From Bacillota bacterium (GTDB lineage Bacteria > Bacillota > Clostridia > Peptostreptococcales > Anaerovoracaceae): a DNA stretch of 64,000 nt. The stretch covers positions 62,001 through 126,000 of the forward strand of contig JAHZHL010000033.1 of the NCBI GenBank assembly GCA_019420305.1, in the 5' to 3' direction. Below are positions 8,832 through 18,303 of the stretch, piece by piece. Under the pieces are notes generated by a model, which searched no databases, was not told the origin of the DNA, and saw only the letters and a program-made list of their open reading frames with translations. The translations under genes and the position numbers were made by a program. Within the stretch, counting starts at the first letter, position 1; every line of letters starts with the position of its first letter.

Positions 8832-8851
8832 AATTAAACATACGTTTAATT
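8832..8851. promoter_or_regulatory. Candidate ArsR operator upstream of the HMA gene
   Basis: AATTAAAC-ATAC-GTTTAATT is a perfect inverted repeat immediately after the promoter. Its core ATTAAA-N6-TTTAAT recurs at 8681-8698 and, with one change per half-site, at 9202-9219. Long AT-rich dyads are typical of ArsR/SmtB operators. Confidence 0.7.
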
Positions 8852-8880
8852 ATCGAGAATCATCAAGAAGGAGATATACC

Positions 8881-9099
8881 ATGAAAAAAACTTATAAAAT
8901 CGATGTAGACTGCGCAAACTGCGCGAATAAAATGGAAGGCGCCGCTAAGAATACCGATGGCGTAAAGGATGCCACTGTAAACTTTATGGCACTGAAAATG
9001 ATTGTAGAGTTCGAAGAAGGGCAGGATCCGAAAGCAGTTATGCCGGAAGTTCTCAAAAACTGCAAAAAGGTTGAGTCCGACTGTGAGATTTATCTGTAA
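8881..9099 (+). CDS. Stand-alone heavy-metal-associated (HMA) domain protein
   Basis: A 72-residue ferredoxin-like metal-binding protein. The motif DCANCANKM (residues 8-16) supplies the two cysteines of the HMA CxxC site. The ATG at 8881 has a GAAGGAG site; the frame is open upstream but that part overlaps the promoter and dyad. It lies 133 bases before a P-type ATPase that lacks an HMA domain of its own. Such small proteins act as metal chaperones or as a detached regulatory domain of the pump. The aspartate before the first Cys (DCANC, as in ZntA-type domains) favours Zn/Cd/Pb over copper. Confidence 0.85.
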   Translation: MKKTYKIDVDCANCANKMEGAAKNTDGVKDATVNFMALKMIVEFEEGQDPKAVMPEVLKNCKKVESDCEIYL

Positions 9100-9201
9100 A
9101 CAGCAATGGACTCCTGCCGCAGGTGAAAACGCCTTTCGCTTTCACGCTGATTCCGTGAATTTCCAGCAGAAAGGTGGTTTTTCAGGAAGTATAAATAAAC
9201 A

Positions 9202-9219
9202 ATTAAGCAATTATTTAAA
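9202..9219. promoter_or_regulatory. Imperfect third copy of the ArsR-type operator
   Basis: ATTAAG-N6-TTTAAA matches the ATTAAA-N6-TTTAAT dyads at 8681 and 8833 at 10 of 12 positions with identical spacing, and sits just before the ATPase ribosome site (AGGTGG at 9222-9227). Confidence 0.4.
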
Positions 9220-9232
9220 GTAGGTGGTTTCC

Positions 9233-11179
9233 ATGAACAAAAAACAGAAAAAAATGCTGGTTCGCATTATCCTTGCTGCTATTCTTCTGATCCTTTTGAG
9301 TCTTGGACTGGCGGATCTCATCGCCGGGGCCGTGGCTTCCCTGCCCGCCCTCGACGCAAGGCAGCGGACAGCAGAAAATATCGTTAAACTGATCCTTTAC
9401 TTGATTCCGTATTTTATAATCGGATACGACATTCTGCTGAAAGCTCTGAAGGGAATCCGCAACCGCCAGGTATTCGACGAAAACTTTCTGATGGCCGTAG
9501 CAACCGTCGGAGCGATTGTCCTCGCTCTTTATGAACAGAGCGGCGATTACACGGAAGCCATTGCGGTTATGCTGTTTTATCAGGTGGGAGAACTGTTTCA
9601 GAGTTACGCGGTGGGAAAAAGTCGGCGCAATATCAGCGATTTGATGGATATCCGGCCTGACTACGCCAATATCGAGACCGATGGGGTTCTGGAAAAGGTA
9701 GACCCGGATGAAGTGGAAATCGGCAGTACCATTATCGTACAGCCAGGAGAAAAGGTTCCCATCGACGGCGTGATTCTGGAAGGCGCTTCTTCTCTGAACA
9801 CCAGCGCCCTTACCGGTGAAAGTCTGCCCCGGGACGCCAAAAAAGGCGATGAGATCATCAGCGGGTGCATCAATATGACCGGAGTTCTGAAAATCCGGAC
9901 TACAAAGGAATTTGGAGAATCTACGGTTTCTAAAATTTTAGAGCTGGTAGAAAACGCCAGTTCCCGCAAATCCCGATCCGAAAACTTTATCTCCAGATTC
10001 GCCCGGGTCTATACGCCTGCCGTCTGCGTCGCGGCTCTGGCGCTGGCGATTTTGCCTCCCCTTGTCCGCATGTTCGGCATGGGGGTTCCCGCCGATTGGG
10101 ACAGCTGGATTTACCGCGCCCTGACCTTCCTGGTTATCAGCTGCCCGTGTGCCCTGGTGATCAGTATTCCCCTGAGCTTTTTCGCGGGGATCGGCGGCGC
10201 CAGCAAAGCCGGCGTGCTTGTGAAAGGTTCCAACTATCTGGAAGCCCTTTCACAGACCAAAATTGTCGTATTTGATAAAACCGGCACGCTGACCCGGGGG
10301 GTCTTTGAGGTAAACGATATCCACCATAACAAGATGGAAGCGGAAAAATTGGTAGAATATGCCGCTCTGGCGGAAAGCGCTTCCTCCCACCCCATCAGCA
10401 AAAGCCTGCAGAGGGCTTACGGCAAGGCAATCGATCGTTCCCGCGTCACGGATATCCGGGAAATCAGCGGCAACGGCGTAATGGCCAAAGTGGACGGAAT
10501 CGAAGTGGCCGCCGGCAACGACAAGCTGATGAAGCGCCTGGGAATTTCCTATATTGACTGCCATTCGGTGGGCACCATTATCCATGTAGCCGTAGACGGC
10601 GCCTATGCCGGTCATATCGTGATTTCCGATGTGGTCAAGGAGCATTCGAAAGAAGCGGTTCAGGCTCTCAGATCCGCAGGCATCCGCAAAACCGTAATGC
10701 TCACAGGCGACGCCCGGAAAGTGGGAGAACAGGTGGCCAAAGAGCTGCAGCTGGATGAAGTCTACGCGGAACTGCTGCCCGCGGATAAGGTGGAAAAAGT
10801 AGAAGAACTGCTCCGGGGTAAAACGGGGAAGGAAAAACTCGCTTTTGTCGGTGACGGCATCAACGACGCTCCGGTATTAAGCCGATCGGATATTGGAATC
10901 GCCATGGGAGCTATGGGATCGGACGCGGCCATCGAAGCCGCCGATGTAGTGCTGATGGACGACGATCCGCTGCAGATCGCCAAATCCGTAAAAATTTCCC
11001 GCAAATGCCTGCGCATTGTATATCAGAATATTGTGTTCGCCATCGGCATCAAGCTGATCTGCCTTGCTCTGGGCGCGCTGGGAATCGCCAATATGTGGCT
11101 GGCCATCTTCGCCGATGTAGGCGTGATGATTCTGGCGGTGCTGAACGCTATTCGGGCGCTGTTTGTGAAAAAACTATAG
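9233..11179 (+). CDS. P1B-type heavy-metal-transporting ATPase (Zn/Cd/Pb type)
   Basis: Exports divalent soft metals from the cytoplasm using ATP. The 648-residue pump has two N-terminal membrane helices, the actuator with the TGES loop, the ion-site helix with CPC (SCPCALVIS), phosphorylation site DKTGTLT, the SSHP motif, hinge GDGINDAP, and last helices with the Lys (GIKLICLAL) and DxG (FADVGVM) residues that mark the P1B-2 Zn/Cd/Pb subgroup. The N terminus has no metal-binding domain; the separate upstream HMA protein presumably fills that place. ATG at 9233 is preferred over GTG at 9224 because the AGGTGG site overlaps the latter. Alternative: broad-specificity cadmium pump (CadA-like). 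Confidence 0.93.
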   Translation: MNKKQKKMLVRIILAAILLILLSLGLADLIAGAVASLPALDARQRTAENIVKLILYLIPYFIIGYDILLKALKGIRNRQVFDENFLMAVATVGAIVLALYEQSGDYTEAIAVMLFYQVGELFQSYAVGKSRRNISDLMDIRPDYANIETDGVLEKVDPDEVEIGSTIIVQPGEKVPIDGVILEGASSLNTSALTGESLPRDAKKGDEIISGCINMTGVLKIRTTKEFGESTVSKILELVENASSRKSRSENFISRFARVYTPAVCVAALALAILPPLVRMFGMGVPADWDSWIYRALTFLVISCPCALVISIPLSFFAGIGGASKAGVLVKGSNYLEALSQTKIVVFDKTGTLTRGVFEVNDIHHNKMEAEKLVEYAALAESASSHPISKSLQRAYGKAIDRSRVTDIREISGNGVMAKVDGIEVAAGNDKLMKRLGISYIDCHSVGTIIHVAVDGAYAGHIVISDVVKEHSKEAVQALRSAGIRKTVMLTGDARKVGEQVAKELQLDEVYAELLPADKVEKVEELLRGKTGKEKLAFVGDGINDAPVLSRSDIGIAMGAMGSDAAIEAADVVLMDDDPLQIAKSVKISRKCLRIVYQNIVFAIGIKLICLALGALGIANMWLAIFADVGVMILAVLNAIRALFVKKL

Positions 11180-11180
11180 A

Positions 11181-11224
11181 AAATCGAAGCGGGGTCGCTT
11201 ATGACAGACCTCGCTCCGATTTTT
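11181..11224 (+). terminator. Terminator after the metal ATPase
   Basis: AATCG-AGCG-GGT (11181-11194) pairs with ACC-CGCT-CGATT (11207-11220) with one mismatch, followed by TTTTATTT. It lies directly after the ATPase stop. Confidence 0.75.
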
Positions 11225-11526
11225 ATTTCGAAAGCTTAATTATATTTTTTCTTTCTTCTTAGAAACAAATAACTAAAAACAGGAAATGTTACTAAAAAAG
11301 ACCGGGTTCCAGCCTTCGAAAAAGCTCTTTCTGTCCAAAACAAGTCTTTTTTCATTATCCATAGCCTGCAAACGTTGAAATTATAGAAACAATTTGATTG
11401 AAACAGAATTTGTTGATAAAGCCAGCATCCCCTGCCCCGCAAAAAACAGATCCTTTTTAAATCCGGAAAAATAGTATATAATAAACTCAAATTATGACAT
11501 ATACCGGTTAAGGAGAAAATTTACCC
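11225..11526. other. AT-rich intergenic region with the likely nadE promoter
   Basis: No gene is supported. A TATAAT box (11477-11482), 45 bases before the nadE start, has only a poor -35 (TTTTAA) at the right distance. AAAAAAGAC (from about 11295) and GTCTTTTTT (from about 11343) are 9-base complements around a 40-base loop and could be a remnant terminator or small RNA; nothing further is recognised. Confidence 0.4.
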
Positions 11527-13497
11527 ATGAAAAATTTAGGTTTTGTCAGGGTTGGAACCGCGGTTCCGACCCTGAAGGTTGCAAACACAAAATACAACGC
11601 GGGTCAGATCCTGGATTTAATTGAGGAGGCGGAAAAAGAACGCGCGGGCTTTCTGGTGCTTCCGGAGCTTGCCCTCACCGGCTATTCCTGCGGGGATCTG
11701 TTTTATCAGGAGCATTTATACCAGCACCAGCTGACAGCTCTGGCTCATATCTGCCGCGCTACGGAAGAGCGCAAGCTGGTTGTGATTCTCGGCTGCTATC
11801 TGCGGCTTGAAAACAATCTTTACAACTGCGCGGCTCTCATACAGAACGGCGATATAAAAGGCATCGTGCCAAAAATGTTTCTTCCGAATTCGAAAGAATA
11901 TTATGAAGCCAGATGGTTCGCGTCCGGAATCGATCTGATCCGACGCAGAAAAACCGTTTCTTTGTTTGGCAGAGAAATCCCCTTTGGGAATCTGATTTTC
12001 ACAGACGCGGAAGCGGATCTGTCCGTGGGAATTGAAATCTGTGAGGATTTATGGCTTCCGGCTTCTCCCGGGGCGCAGCTGGCCTTAAACGGAGCGCACA
12101 TCATCTTTAATCCTTCCGCCAGCAACGATACCGTCGGAAAAGCCGATTACCGGAGAAATCTCATTACTGTGGAAAGCGCCAAGAGCAACTGCGGCTATGT
12201 ATACACCTCCGCGGGGGTGACCGAATCCACGACGGATGTGGTCTTCAGCGGCCACAGTATCATTGCGGAAAACGGCATTATCCTGAAAGAAAGCCAACGC
12301 TTCGCCAGAAAGAGCGCGGCATATTACAGCGAAATCGACTTTCAGCGTCTGCGCTTCGAGCGGTCCCAGAATCATAATCTGGCTCAGTGCGCGTCCGCCA
12401 TGGGCGGACTCTCGGAATTTCAGACGGTTAAACTCGCGCCGGTCCGCCTTATAGGCCTTTCGAACCGTCTGCACCGCCATTACGACAAAAACCCGTTTGT
12501 TCCGGACGACAGCAGACAGGTGAACGAACGCTGCCGGGAAATTTTCAGCATTCAGGCAGCCGGTCTCGCCAAGAGAATTGAACATTCCCATTCCAGAAAA
12601 TCCGTAGTCGGAATTTCCGGCGGATTGGATTCGACGCTGGCGCTGCTGGTCTGCGCCTACACCCACAAGCTCATCGGACGACCTGCTGACGACATTATTG
12701 CCGTTACTATGCCCGGCTTTGGGACAACGGGGAAAACCTACAACAACGCGCTGACCATCATGAAACTGCTGGGCGCCCAGGTGCGGGAAGTTTCCATTAA
12801 AGACGCGGTCAACCAGCATTTCCGTGATATCGGACACGATCCGGAAACGCACGATGTCACTTATGAAAATTCCCAGGCCAGGGAACGGACACAGATTCTC
12901 ATGGATATCGCCAATCAGGAAGGCGGTCTTGTAGTGGGAACCGGCGATCTGTCGGAAATGGCCCTGGGTTGGTGTACCTACAACGGCGACCACATGTCCA
13001 TGTACGGTGTTAACGCCAGCGTACCGAAAACTCTGGTGCGGTTTGTGGTTAAGTGGGTCATGGAAAACAAATTAAGCGGGCCGGAAGAAGATCCGGATTT
13101 CAGTTCTGACAACGCTCTCTTGAAAACGACCCTGCAGGATATTCTGGACACGCCGATTTCACCGGAGCTGCTGCCGCCGGATCCCAACGGAAATATCGCT
13201 CAGAAAACCGAGGAAAGCGTCGGTCCGTATGTACTCCACGACTTTTTCATCTACTATACGATCCGCTATGGAATGGAACCGGAAAAACTGCTGTTTACAG
13301 CGAAAAACGCCTTTGCCGATGAATACGACGAAGCGTTTATACAAAAGTGGATGAAGGTCTTTTATCGCCGCTTCTTTACGCAGCAATTCAAGAGAAGCTG
13401 TGTGCCGGACGGCCCGAAAGTCGGTTCCGTCAGCCTGTCTCCAAGAGGCGACTGGCGAATGCCCAGTGACGCGGACCCGGCGCTGTGGTTGGAATAA
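11527..13497 (+). CDS. nadE: Glutamine-dependent NAD+ synthetase
   Basis: Amidates nicotinic acid adenine dinucleotide to NAD+, the last step of NAD synthesis, using ammonia released from glutamine. The 656-residue protein fuses a nitrilase-type glutaminase (triad E47 in LPELAL, K116 in VPKMFLP, C172 in ICEDLW) to the synthetase domain with the ATP pyrophosphatase P-loop SGGLDS at 364-369. A synthetase signature GTGDLSEMALGWCTYNGDHM is also present. Length matches bacterial two-domain NadE. The ATG has a TAAGGAG site. The gene is transcribed alone and ends at a terminator shared with the convergent decarboxylase. Confidence 0.96.
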   Translation: MKNLGFVRVGTAVPTLKVANTKYNAGQILDLIEEAEKERAGFLVLPELALTGYSCGDLFYQEHLYQHQLTALAHICRATEERKLVVILGCYLRLENNLYNCAALIQNGDIKGIVPKMFLPNSKEYYEARWFASGIDLIRRRKTVSLFGREIPFGNLIFTDAEADLSVGIEICEDLWLPASPGAQLALNGAHIIFNPSASNDTVGKADYRRNLITVESAKSNCGYVYTSAGVTESTTDVVFSGHSIIAENGIILKESQRFARKSAAYYSEIDFQRLRFERSQNHNLAQCASAMGGLSEFQTVKLAPVRLIGLSNRLHRHYDKNPFVPDDSRQVNERCREIFSIQAAGLAKRIEHSHSRKSVVGISGGLDSTLALLVCAYTHKLIGRPADDIIAVTMPGFGTTGKTYNNALTIMKLLGAQVREVSIKDAVNQHFRDIGHDPETHDVTYENSQARERTQILMDIANQEGGLVVGTGDLSEMALGWCTYNGDHMSMYGVNASVPKTLVRFVVKWVMENKLSGPEEDPDFSSDNALLKTTLQDILDTPISPELLPPDPNGNIAQKTEESVGPYVLHDFFIYYTIRYGMEPEKLLFTAKNAFADEYDEAFIQKWMKVFYRRFFTQQFKRSCVPDGPKVGSVSLSPRGDWRMPSDADPALWLE

Positions 13498-13508
13498 AAA
13501 ATGGAAAA

Positions 13509-13547
13509 GCCGCGGGAGATTTGCTTTCTCCCCGCGGCGCTTTTTTT
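13509..13547. terminator. Bidirectional terminator between nadE and the ornithine decarboxylase gene
   Basis: GCCGCGGG (13509-13516) pairs perfectly with CCCGCGGC (13531-13538), extended by AGA/TCT. It has a T run on the plus side (13541-13547) and an A-rich run on the other, so it can serve both convergent genes. Confidence 0.85.
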
Positions 13548-15702
13548 ATTCCTCCGCAAGCACATAAGCGCAGGCTTTTGTCCGGCTTCCGTCTTTTTTC
13601 AGATAAACGCCGTGTATTTCCGGCGCGAATCCGGGGAAGCGGTTGATTCCTTCTTCCAGAATCTTAAAGTATCCCACTGCCGTATGGCTCCATTTCTCAC
13701 CCGGAGCGACGCAGAAAATTCCCGGCGGATAAGGCAGCGCTCCTTCCAGAGCGACTTCGCCTTCAATTTCATCAATATCCACCATCTTCGCCTGATTTCG
13801 CACCAGAGCTATGCCGGCTTCGTAGGGAGAAACGGACACTTCCGGAAAGGTTTCCTCCCGGAACAGCTTCCGCTGGAATTCTTTGGCGTTTCGTGCTTTA
13901 TAAAAATCATGCATTTCCTGGCACAGATCCCGAATCCCCACACCCCGATAGCGTTCTTCATTGTCCCAGTACAGATACGGCATTACCTGTCCGACCGGCG
14001 CGTTCTGCTGCACCAGCTGTTCAAAACGCATCAGCTGCGCCACCAGAGAATCCAGCTTTGGCTTTGTTTCCGCCGGTGTCATCAGGAACAAGATTGAGTT
14101 GAAATCGTTCTTTTCCGGGATGATGCGGTTATCCCTCAGGAAGCTGGCGAGAATCGTAGCGGGGATTCCAAAATCCTCATATTCCCCGGTTTCCACATTG
14201 ATTCCCGGAGTGGTCAGCATCAGCTTGTTGGGATCGACGAAATACTGTTCCTCACCGTAGCCTTCAAAGGAATGCCACTTCTCCCCCGGAACAAATTTGA
14301 AAAAGGAGATATCGCCGGCGATTTCCTCTGTGCTGTAGTCTTCCCAGGGTTTTCCCTTCACGGTCGGAGGAATAAAGGGTTTCAGCATGGAACAGTTTCG
14401 CAGAATGGATTTCCTGGCTTCAATCCCCATTTTCACACAGTCGGCCCAAAGTTTCCTGCCCGAAGCGCGATCCTGCATCCTGGCGTTTACATCCAGAGCC
14501 GCGAAAATCGGATAGAATGGGCTGGTGCTGGAATGGGATCGATACGCGTTGTTAAAACGCTTGTAGCCAAGATACCGTTTCTGTCCCTTAATATGGGAAT
14601 CTTTTTTATGGATATAGGAGGACTGGGAAAATCCCGCCTGTTGCTTATGTACGGACTGGGTTACGAAAATTCCCGGATCATCGGGTCCCAGTTCCAAAAG
14701 CAGGGGAGAGCAGTCCCGCATCATGGGGATAAACTGTTCATACCCCACCCACGCGGAATCAAATAAAATATAATCGCACAGATGGCCGATCCGGTCTACC
14801 ACCTGTCTGGCATTGTAAATCGTCCCGTCATACGTCCCAAGTTGGATAATCGCCAGACGGAAGGGGCGCTTTTCCTCCGCTTTTTCCGGCGCGACTTTCG
14901 CGATCCGTTCCCGAAGATAGGCTTCCTCAAAGCAATGCTCATCGATTCCACCAATAAATCCGAAAGGATTTCGGGAGGTTTCCAGATAGACCGGCTGTCC
15001 GCCCGCCTGAATCAGCGCGGCGTCATAGGCGGATTTATGGTTATTCCGGTCAAAGAGAACCAGATCCCCCGGAGCGACTAACGCGCTTCCCACAATCATA
15101 TTAGAAGTACTGGTGCCGTTCATTACAAAGAACGTGTTATCGGAGTTAAACACTTTGGACGCGTTTTTCAGGGCGTCCTCCGCGGGTCCTTCATGAATCA
15201 GCAGATCCCCCAGGGCTACATCCGCGTTGCAGATGTCTGACCGGAAAATCGTCTCCCCGTAAAAATCGTACAAATAGCGGCCTGCCGGATGCTTCCGAAA
15301 GTACTGGCCGCTCTGATGCCCCGGACAGTTAAACTGCTGGTTTTTCAGATCAATATAATTGCTCAGTGTTTCAAAAAACGGCGGAAGCATCCTCTTTTCA
15401 TACTGTTCCGCTGCGGTTTCAATCTCATTATCCACAATATCCTGATTCAGTTCCTTCGTGTACACCCAGCGATACACCTGCTCTTTCAGATCGTCATCCA
15501 TATATTCCCGTGTCTCTGAAAAAACAAATACCGGAACCTCAAACCGCGTCTCATAAATCGCGTGAATGATCTCCCGATCCTGATCGGAGACCACGGCCGC
15601 CGCGATATCCGTATAATCGGTGTCACCGATGTCAATCAGCGTTCTCTCTGTTGAAAAATAGCCGCGTACTGACGATGAATAAGCAATTTTCAGCGCTCTC
15701 AA
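13546..15702 (-). CDS. speC: Ornithine decarboxylase (Orn/Lys/Arg decarboxylase class I)
   Basis: PLP-dependent decarboxylation of ornithine to putrescine. The product has an N-terminal wing domain, the PLP fold with the Schiff-base lysine in TQSVHKQQAGFS (K353 from this start), and the C-terminal domain. The stretches DSAWVGYEQFIPMM and HKKDSHIKGQ are characteristic of the SpeC/SpeF ornithine group rather than lysine (CadA/LdcC) or arginine (AdiA) enzymes. I chose TTG at 15702 because AAGGAGGG lies 7 bases before it; an ATG at 15750 in frame lacks a ribosome site. Length 718 residues fits. An upstream regulatory leader as in enterobacterial speF was not seen. Confidence 0.9.
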   Translation of the reverse strand: MRALKIAYSSSVRGYFSTERTLIDIGDTDYTDIAAAVVSDQDREIIHAIYETRFEVPVFVFSETREYMDDDLKEQVYRWVYTKELNQDIVDNEIETAAEQYEKRMLPPFFETLSNYIDLKNQQFNCPGHQSGQYFRKHPAGRYLYDFYGETIFRSDICNADVALGDLLIHEGPAEDALKNASKVFNSDNTFFVMNGTSTSNMIVGSALVAPGDLVLFDRNNHKSAYDAALIQAGGQPVYLETSRNPFGFIGGIDEHCFEEAYLRERIAKVAPEKAEEKRPFRLAIIQLGTYDGTIYNARQVVDRIGHLCDYILFDSAWVGYEQFIPMMRDCSPLLLELGPDDPGIFVTQSVHKQQAGFSQSSYIHKKDSHIKGQKRYLGYKRFNNAYRSHSSTSPFYPIFAALDVNARMQDRASGRKLWADCVKMGIEARKSILRNCSMLKPFIPPTVKGKPWEDYSTEEIAGDISFFKFVPGEKWHSFEGYGEEQYFVDPNKLMLTTPGINVETGEYEDFGIPATILASFLRDNRIIPEKNDFNSILFLMTPAETKPKLDSLVAQLMRFEQLVQQNAPVGQVMPYLYWDNEERYRGVGIRDLCQEMHDFYKARNAKEFQRKLFREETFPEVSVSPYEAGIALVRNQAKMVDIDEIEGEVALEGALPYPPGIFCVAPGEKWSHTAVGYFKILEEGINRFPGFAPEIHGVYLKKDGSRTKACAYVLAEE

Positions 15703-15788
15703 TAAAAATCCCTCCTTAATACTGCCCGCGAACACGTTCCTCTCGTTCAAACAGTATCATGAAGGGATTTTATTGTCAACATATCTTC

Positions 15789-17546
15789 TTATTTCTCGTC
15801 TTCCGGCTCCTGCTCCGGACTTCCGGTCTCCGTATCCGCCCCGTTTTCTGGAAACGGCTCCGCGGCAGGTTCCGCCTGCTCCATTCTTTCGTTTTCCAGA
15901 TCCACAGCGGTCGGCTCATCCTCTGAAGCCGCGGCCAGTATCAGCTTCACCTTGAACAGGTCGCCGTCAATGAGAATATCAATCCGCCCTTTCATCAGCT
16001 TCATCAGATCTTTGGCAATCGCCAGTCCGAGGCCGCTGCCCTCTGTGGAGCGTGACTCGTCTCCCCGTTTGAACCGCTCCATCAGCTCAGACGGATTAAT
16101 ATTGAGAGACTGTCTTGAAATGTTTTTCATCTCCATTACCACCAGCTCCCCGTTTTCCGCGGGCTGAGTCTGGAAAGAAACATACACTCGCGTATTTTCC
16201 TGTGAATATTTCAGTACATTACTCAAAAGATTTGAAATTACGCGCCAGAGAAGCTGTCCGTCCGCTTTTACAAAGTAATGGAGTTGCTGTGCCTCAATTA
16301 CAAATTCCAGATTGGACGCTTCAACCTTTTCGTTCATCTCGCCCAGCCCCTGATTCAGCAGAGAAAGGAAATCCACCCGGCTCATCCGTACCGGAATCGC
16401 TCCGCTGGAAGCCTTGGCGGCTTCAAATAAATCTTCCGTCAGCTGCTGCAGACGCTCTGTTTTCTGCTGCAGAATATCCAGATACTTGGGCGCGTTTTCG
16501 CTGTCCAGACCCTCGGTCTTCATCAGATCGATGTAAGTTACCATGGAAGTCAGCGGCGTTTTTAAATCATGTGAAACATTGGAGATCAGATCGGTTTTCA
16601 TCTGCTGATTTTTTAATTCGCTCTCAACGGCCGCGCTGGTCGCCCCCGTAATTTTATTGATCCCTTCCGCCAACCGATCCAGTTCGCTGTCCCCTTCGAT
16701 CGGGATCTTATAGTCCAGGTTCCCGCTGCTTACCTCGTCAATTCCTTTTTTGATCTCGTCATATTGATTCACCCATTTTGGCGCGAAGACCAGAATTACA
16801 ATCAGAACCACAGGCGCCAGGAACATAGTGGCGGACAACAGGCAGATCAGAACCGCGATCAGCACGACCTTCCTCATCGTACTTCCCCCAAGATAAACCT
16901 CTGTATAAATTTTATCAAACAGCCACCTGCACAGTGAATAGTCCAGGAATTTTCCGGCCTTTACCTTTTTAATGCAGGAGAGTCCCAGACCCAGACCGAG
17001 AGCGGAAAGGCTTCCCCCCAGAAGCACGGCCATTCCCGCGTCAATCGCGAGGCTGTACGCGGTCACATTGTAAAGCCCCAATTCCCATCCGTAAATCGAC
17101 TGAATTCCGCTGTCTACATATTGTGTGAAAATCGCGCCTCCGTAAAAGAAAATAATACAGATGGCGGCTACCTGAATTTCCGCGAACACATGATCAAAGC
17201 GGCTGAGCCGATAGTTGCCGTTTTCATCCCGCACCCCTACTGCGATTACCAGATATAGTAATGTAATCAGGGAAACAACTCCCGCGATAACCGTAACAAT
17301 CGTCCATCCTTCCATGTGATCTTGCAGAATTGCTATGTTGGAAAGATTCCATCCCTGCTGAAGCAGGAAGTCCTGCAAGGCCGCGTCGCCTCCGTTTTCC
17401 AAAAAATAGGGATCCAGATATCCTGTATAGGCATTCAGCGTGGACGCCGCTAAAAGCCCCACAATAAACACCAGAAAACTCAATACACACACAACATACG
17501 CCGTAATAAAGACCGGCTTTTTATATCTTTTCGATTTTATATCCAA
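15789..17546 (-). CDS. Sensor histidine kinase with multi-helix membrane domain
   Basis: The 585-residue kinase has about six membrane segments in the first 260 residues, including one extracytoplasmic loop of about 55 residues after the first, then a HAMP-like linker (near 260-300), a HisKA domain with the phosphorylated His in NVSHDLKTPLTS (near 325), and an HATPase domain with N-box SNLLSNVLKYS and G-box GSGLGLAIAKDLM. The last 50 residues are an acidic, Pro/Glu-rich tail. It overlaps the response regulator gene by 26 bases, so the pair is co-translated. The signal is unknown; similar multi-helix sensors respond to membrane or envelope conditions. Confidence 0.88.
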   Translation of the reverse strand: MDIKSKRYKKPVFITAYVVCVLSFLVFIVGLLAASTLNAYTGYLDPYFLENGGDAALQDFLLQQGWNLSNIAILQDHMEGWTIVTVIAGVVSLITLLYLVIAVGVRDENGNYRLSRFDHVFAEIQVAAICIIFFYGGAIFTQYVDSGIQSIYGWELGLYNVTAYSLAIDAGMAVLLGGSLSALGLGLGLSCIKKVKAGKFLDYSLCRWLFDKIYTEVYLGGSTMRKVVLIAVLICLLSATMFLAPVVLIVILVFAPKWVNQYDEIKKGIDEVSSGNLDYKIPIEGDSELDRLAEGINKITGATSAAVESELKNQQMKTDLISNVSHDLKTPLTSMVTYIDLMKTEGLDSENAPKYLDILQQKTERLQQLTEDLFEAAKASSGAIPVRMSRVDFLSLLNQGLGEMNEKVEASNLEFVIEAQQLHYFVKADGQLLWRVISNLLSNVLKYSQENTRVYVSFQTQPAENGELVVMEMKNISRQSLNINPSELMERFKRGDESRSTEGSGLGLAIAKDLMKLMKGRIDILIDGDLFKVKLILAAASEDEPTAVDLENERMEQAEPAAEPFPENGADTETGSPEQEPEDEK

Positions 17547-18207
17547 TTCCCCACACCACCTTTAAATACTTCGGATTCTTGGGATTAATCTCTATTTTTT
17601 CCCGGATTCTCCGAATATGTACCGCAACCGTGTTTTCCGGATTATAAGCCGGTTCGTTCCATACCGCCTCATAAATCTGATCCATGGAAAACACTCGTCC
17701 CGCGTGTTCGGTCAGAAGTTTTAAGATGCCATATTCGATGGGCGTAACCGCGACAGGCTTTCCATCCAACTCCACAGTCTTTTGCTCATCGTCAACAACC
17801 AGTCCCCCCGTCTTAAAGACTCCTGTTTTTTTCTCAAGGCTTCCCAGATCCACATATCTTCTCAGCTGCGACTTGACCCTGGCAATCAATTCCAGAGGAT
17901 TGAACGGCTTTGTAATATAATCGTCGGCGCCGACGTTCAGCCCTGTAATCTTATCATAATCCTCGGATTTCGCGGACAGCATGATAATAGGAATATTTTT
18001 TTCTTCCCGGATTTTCATCGTAGTCCGCATCCCGTCCAGCTTTGGCATCATAATGTCCATCAGGATCAGGTGTATGTCTTCTTTCTCCACGATCTGCAGC
18101 GCTTCCATGCCGTCATAGGCCTTGAAAACCTCATACCCCTCGTTTCTTAAATAGATTTCAATCGCGTTTACGATTTCCTTATCATCGTCACAGACTAAGA
18201 TATTCAT
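17521..18207 (-). CDS. OmpR/PhoB-family response regulator
   Basis: The 228-residue protein has a receiver domain (residues 1-115; acidic pair DDD at 7-9, phospho-acceptor Asp in HLILMDIMMPKLDG, switch Lys in YITKPF) and a winged-helix DNA-binding domain (about 130-228; NTVAVHIRRIREKI recognition helix). It sits upstream of and overlaps the histidine kinase gene. The ATG at 18207 is preceded by GGAAAGGAG. Its targets cannot be inferred from the window. Confidence 0.92.
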   Translation of the reverse strand: MNILVCDDDKEIVNAIEIYLRNEGYEVFKAYDGMEALQIVEKEDIHLILMDIMMPKLDGMRTTMKIREEKNIPIIMLSAKSEDYDKITGLNVGADDYITKPFNPLELIARVKSQLRRYVDLGSLEKKTGVFKTGGLVVDDEQKTVELDGKPVAVTPIEYGILKLLTEHAGRVFSMDQIYEAVWNEPAYNPENTVAVHIRRIREKIEINPKNPKYLKVVWGIGYKIEKI

Positions 18208-18303
18208 GTTTGCTCCTTTCCGCTTACAAGTTTATCTTACGGTTTATTTCTTAACAAAGATTCCACGGTATTCTTACAAAATTCTTAACTCATTTCCACC
18301 GTA

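Noticed and set aside
12085..12993. Long open frame antisense to nadE
   Set aside because: A 302-codon shadow frame lying entirely within a well-conserved gene on the other strand, with no motif of its own.
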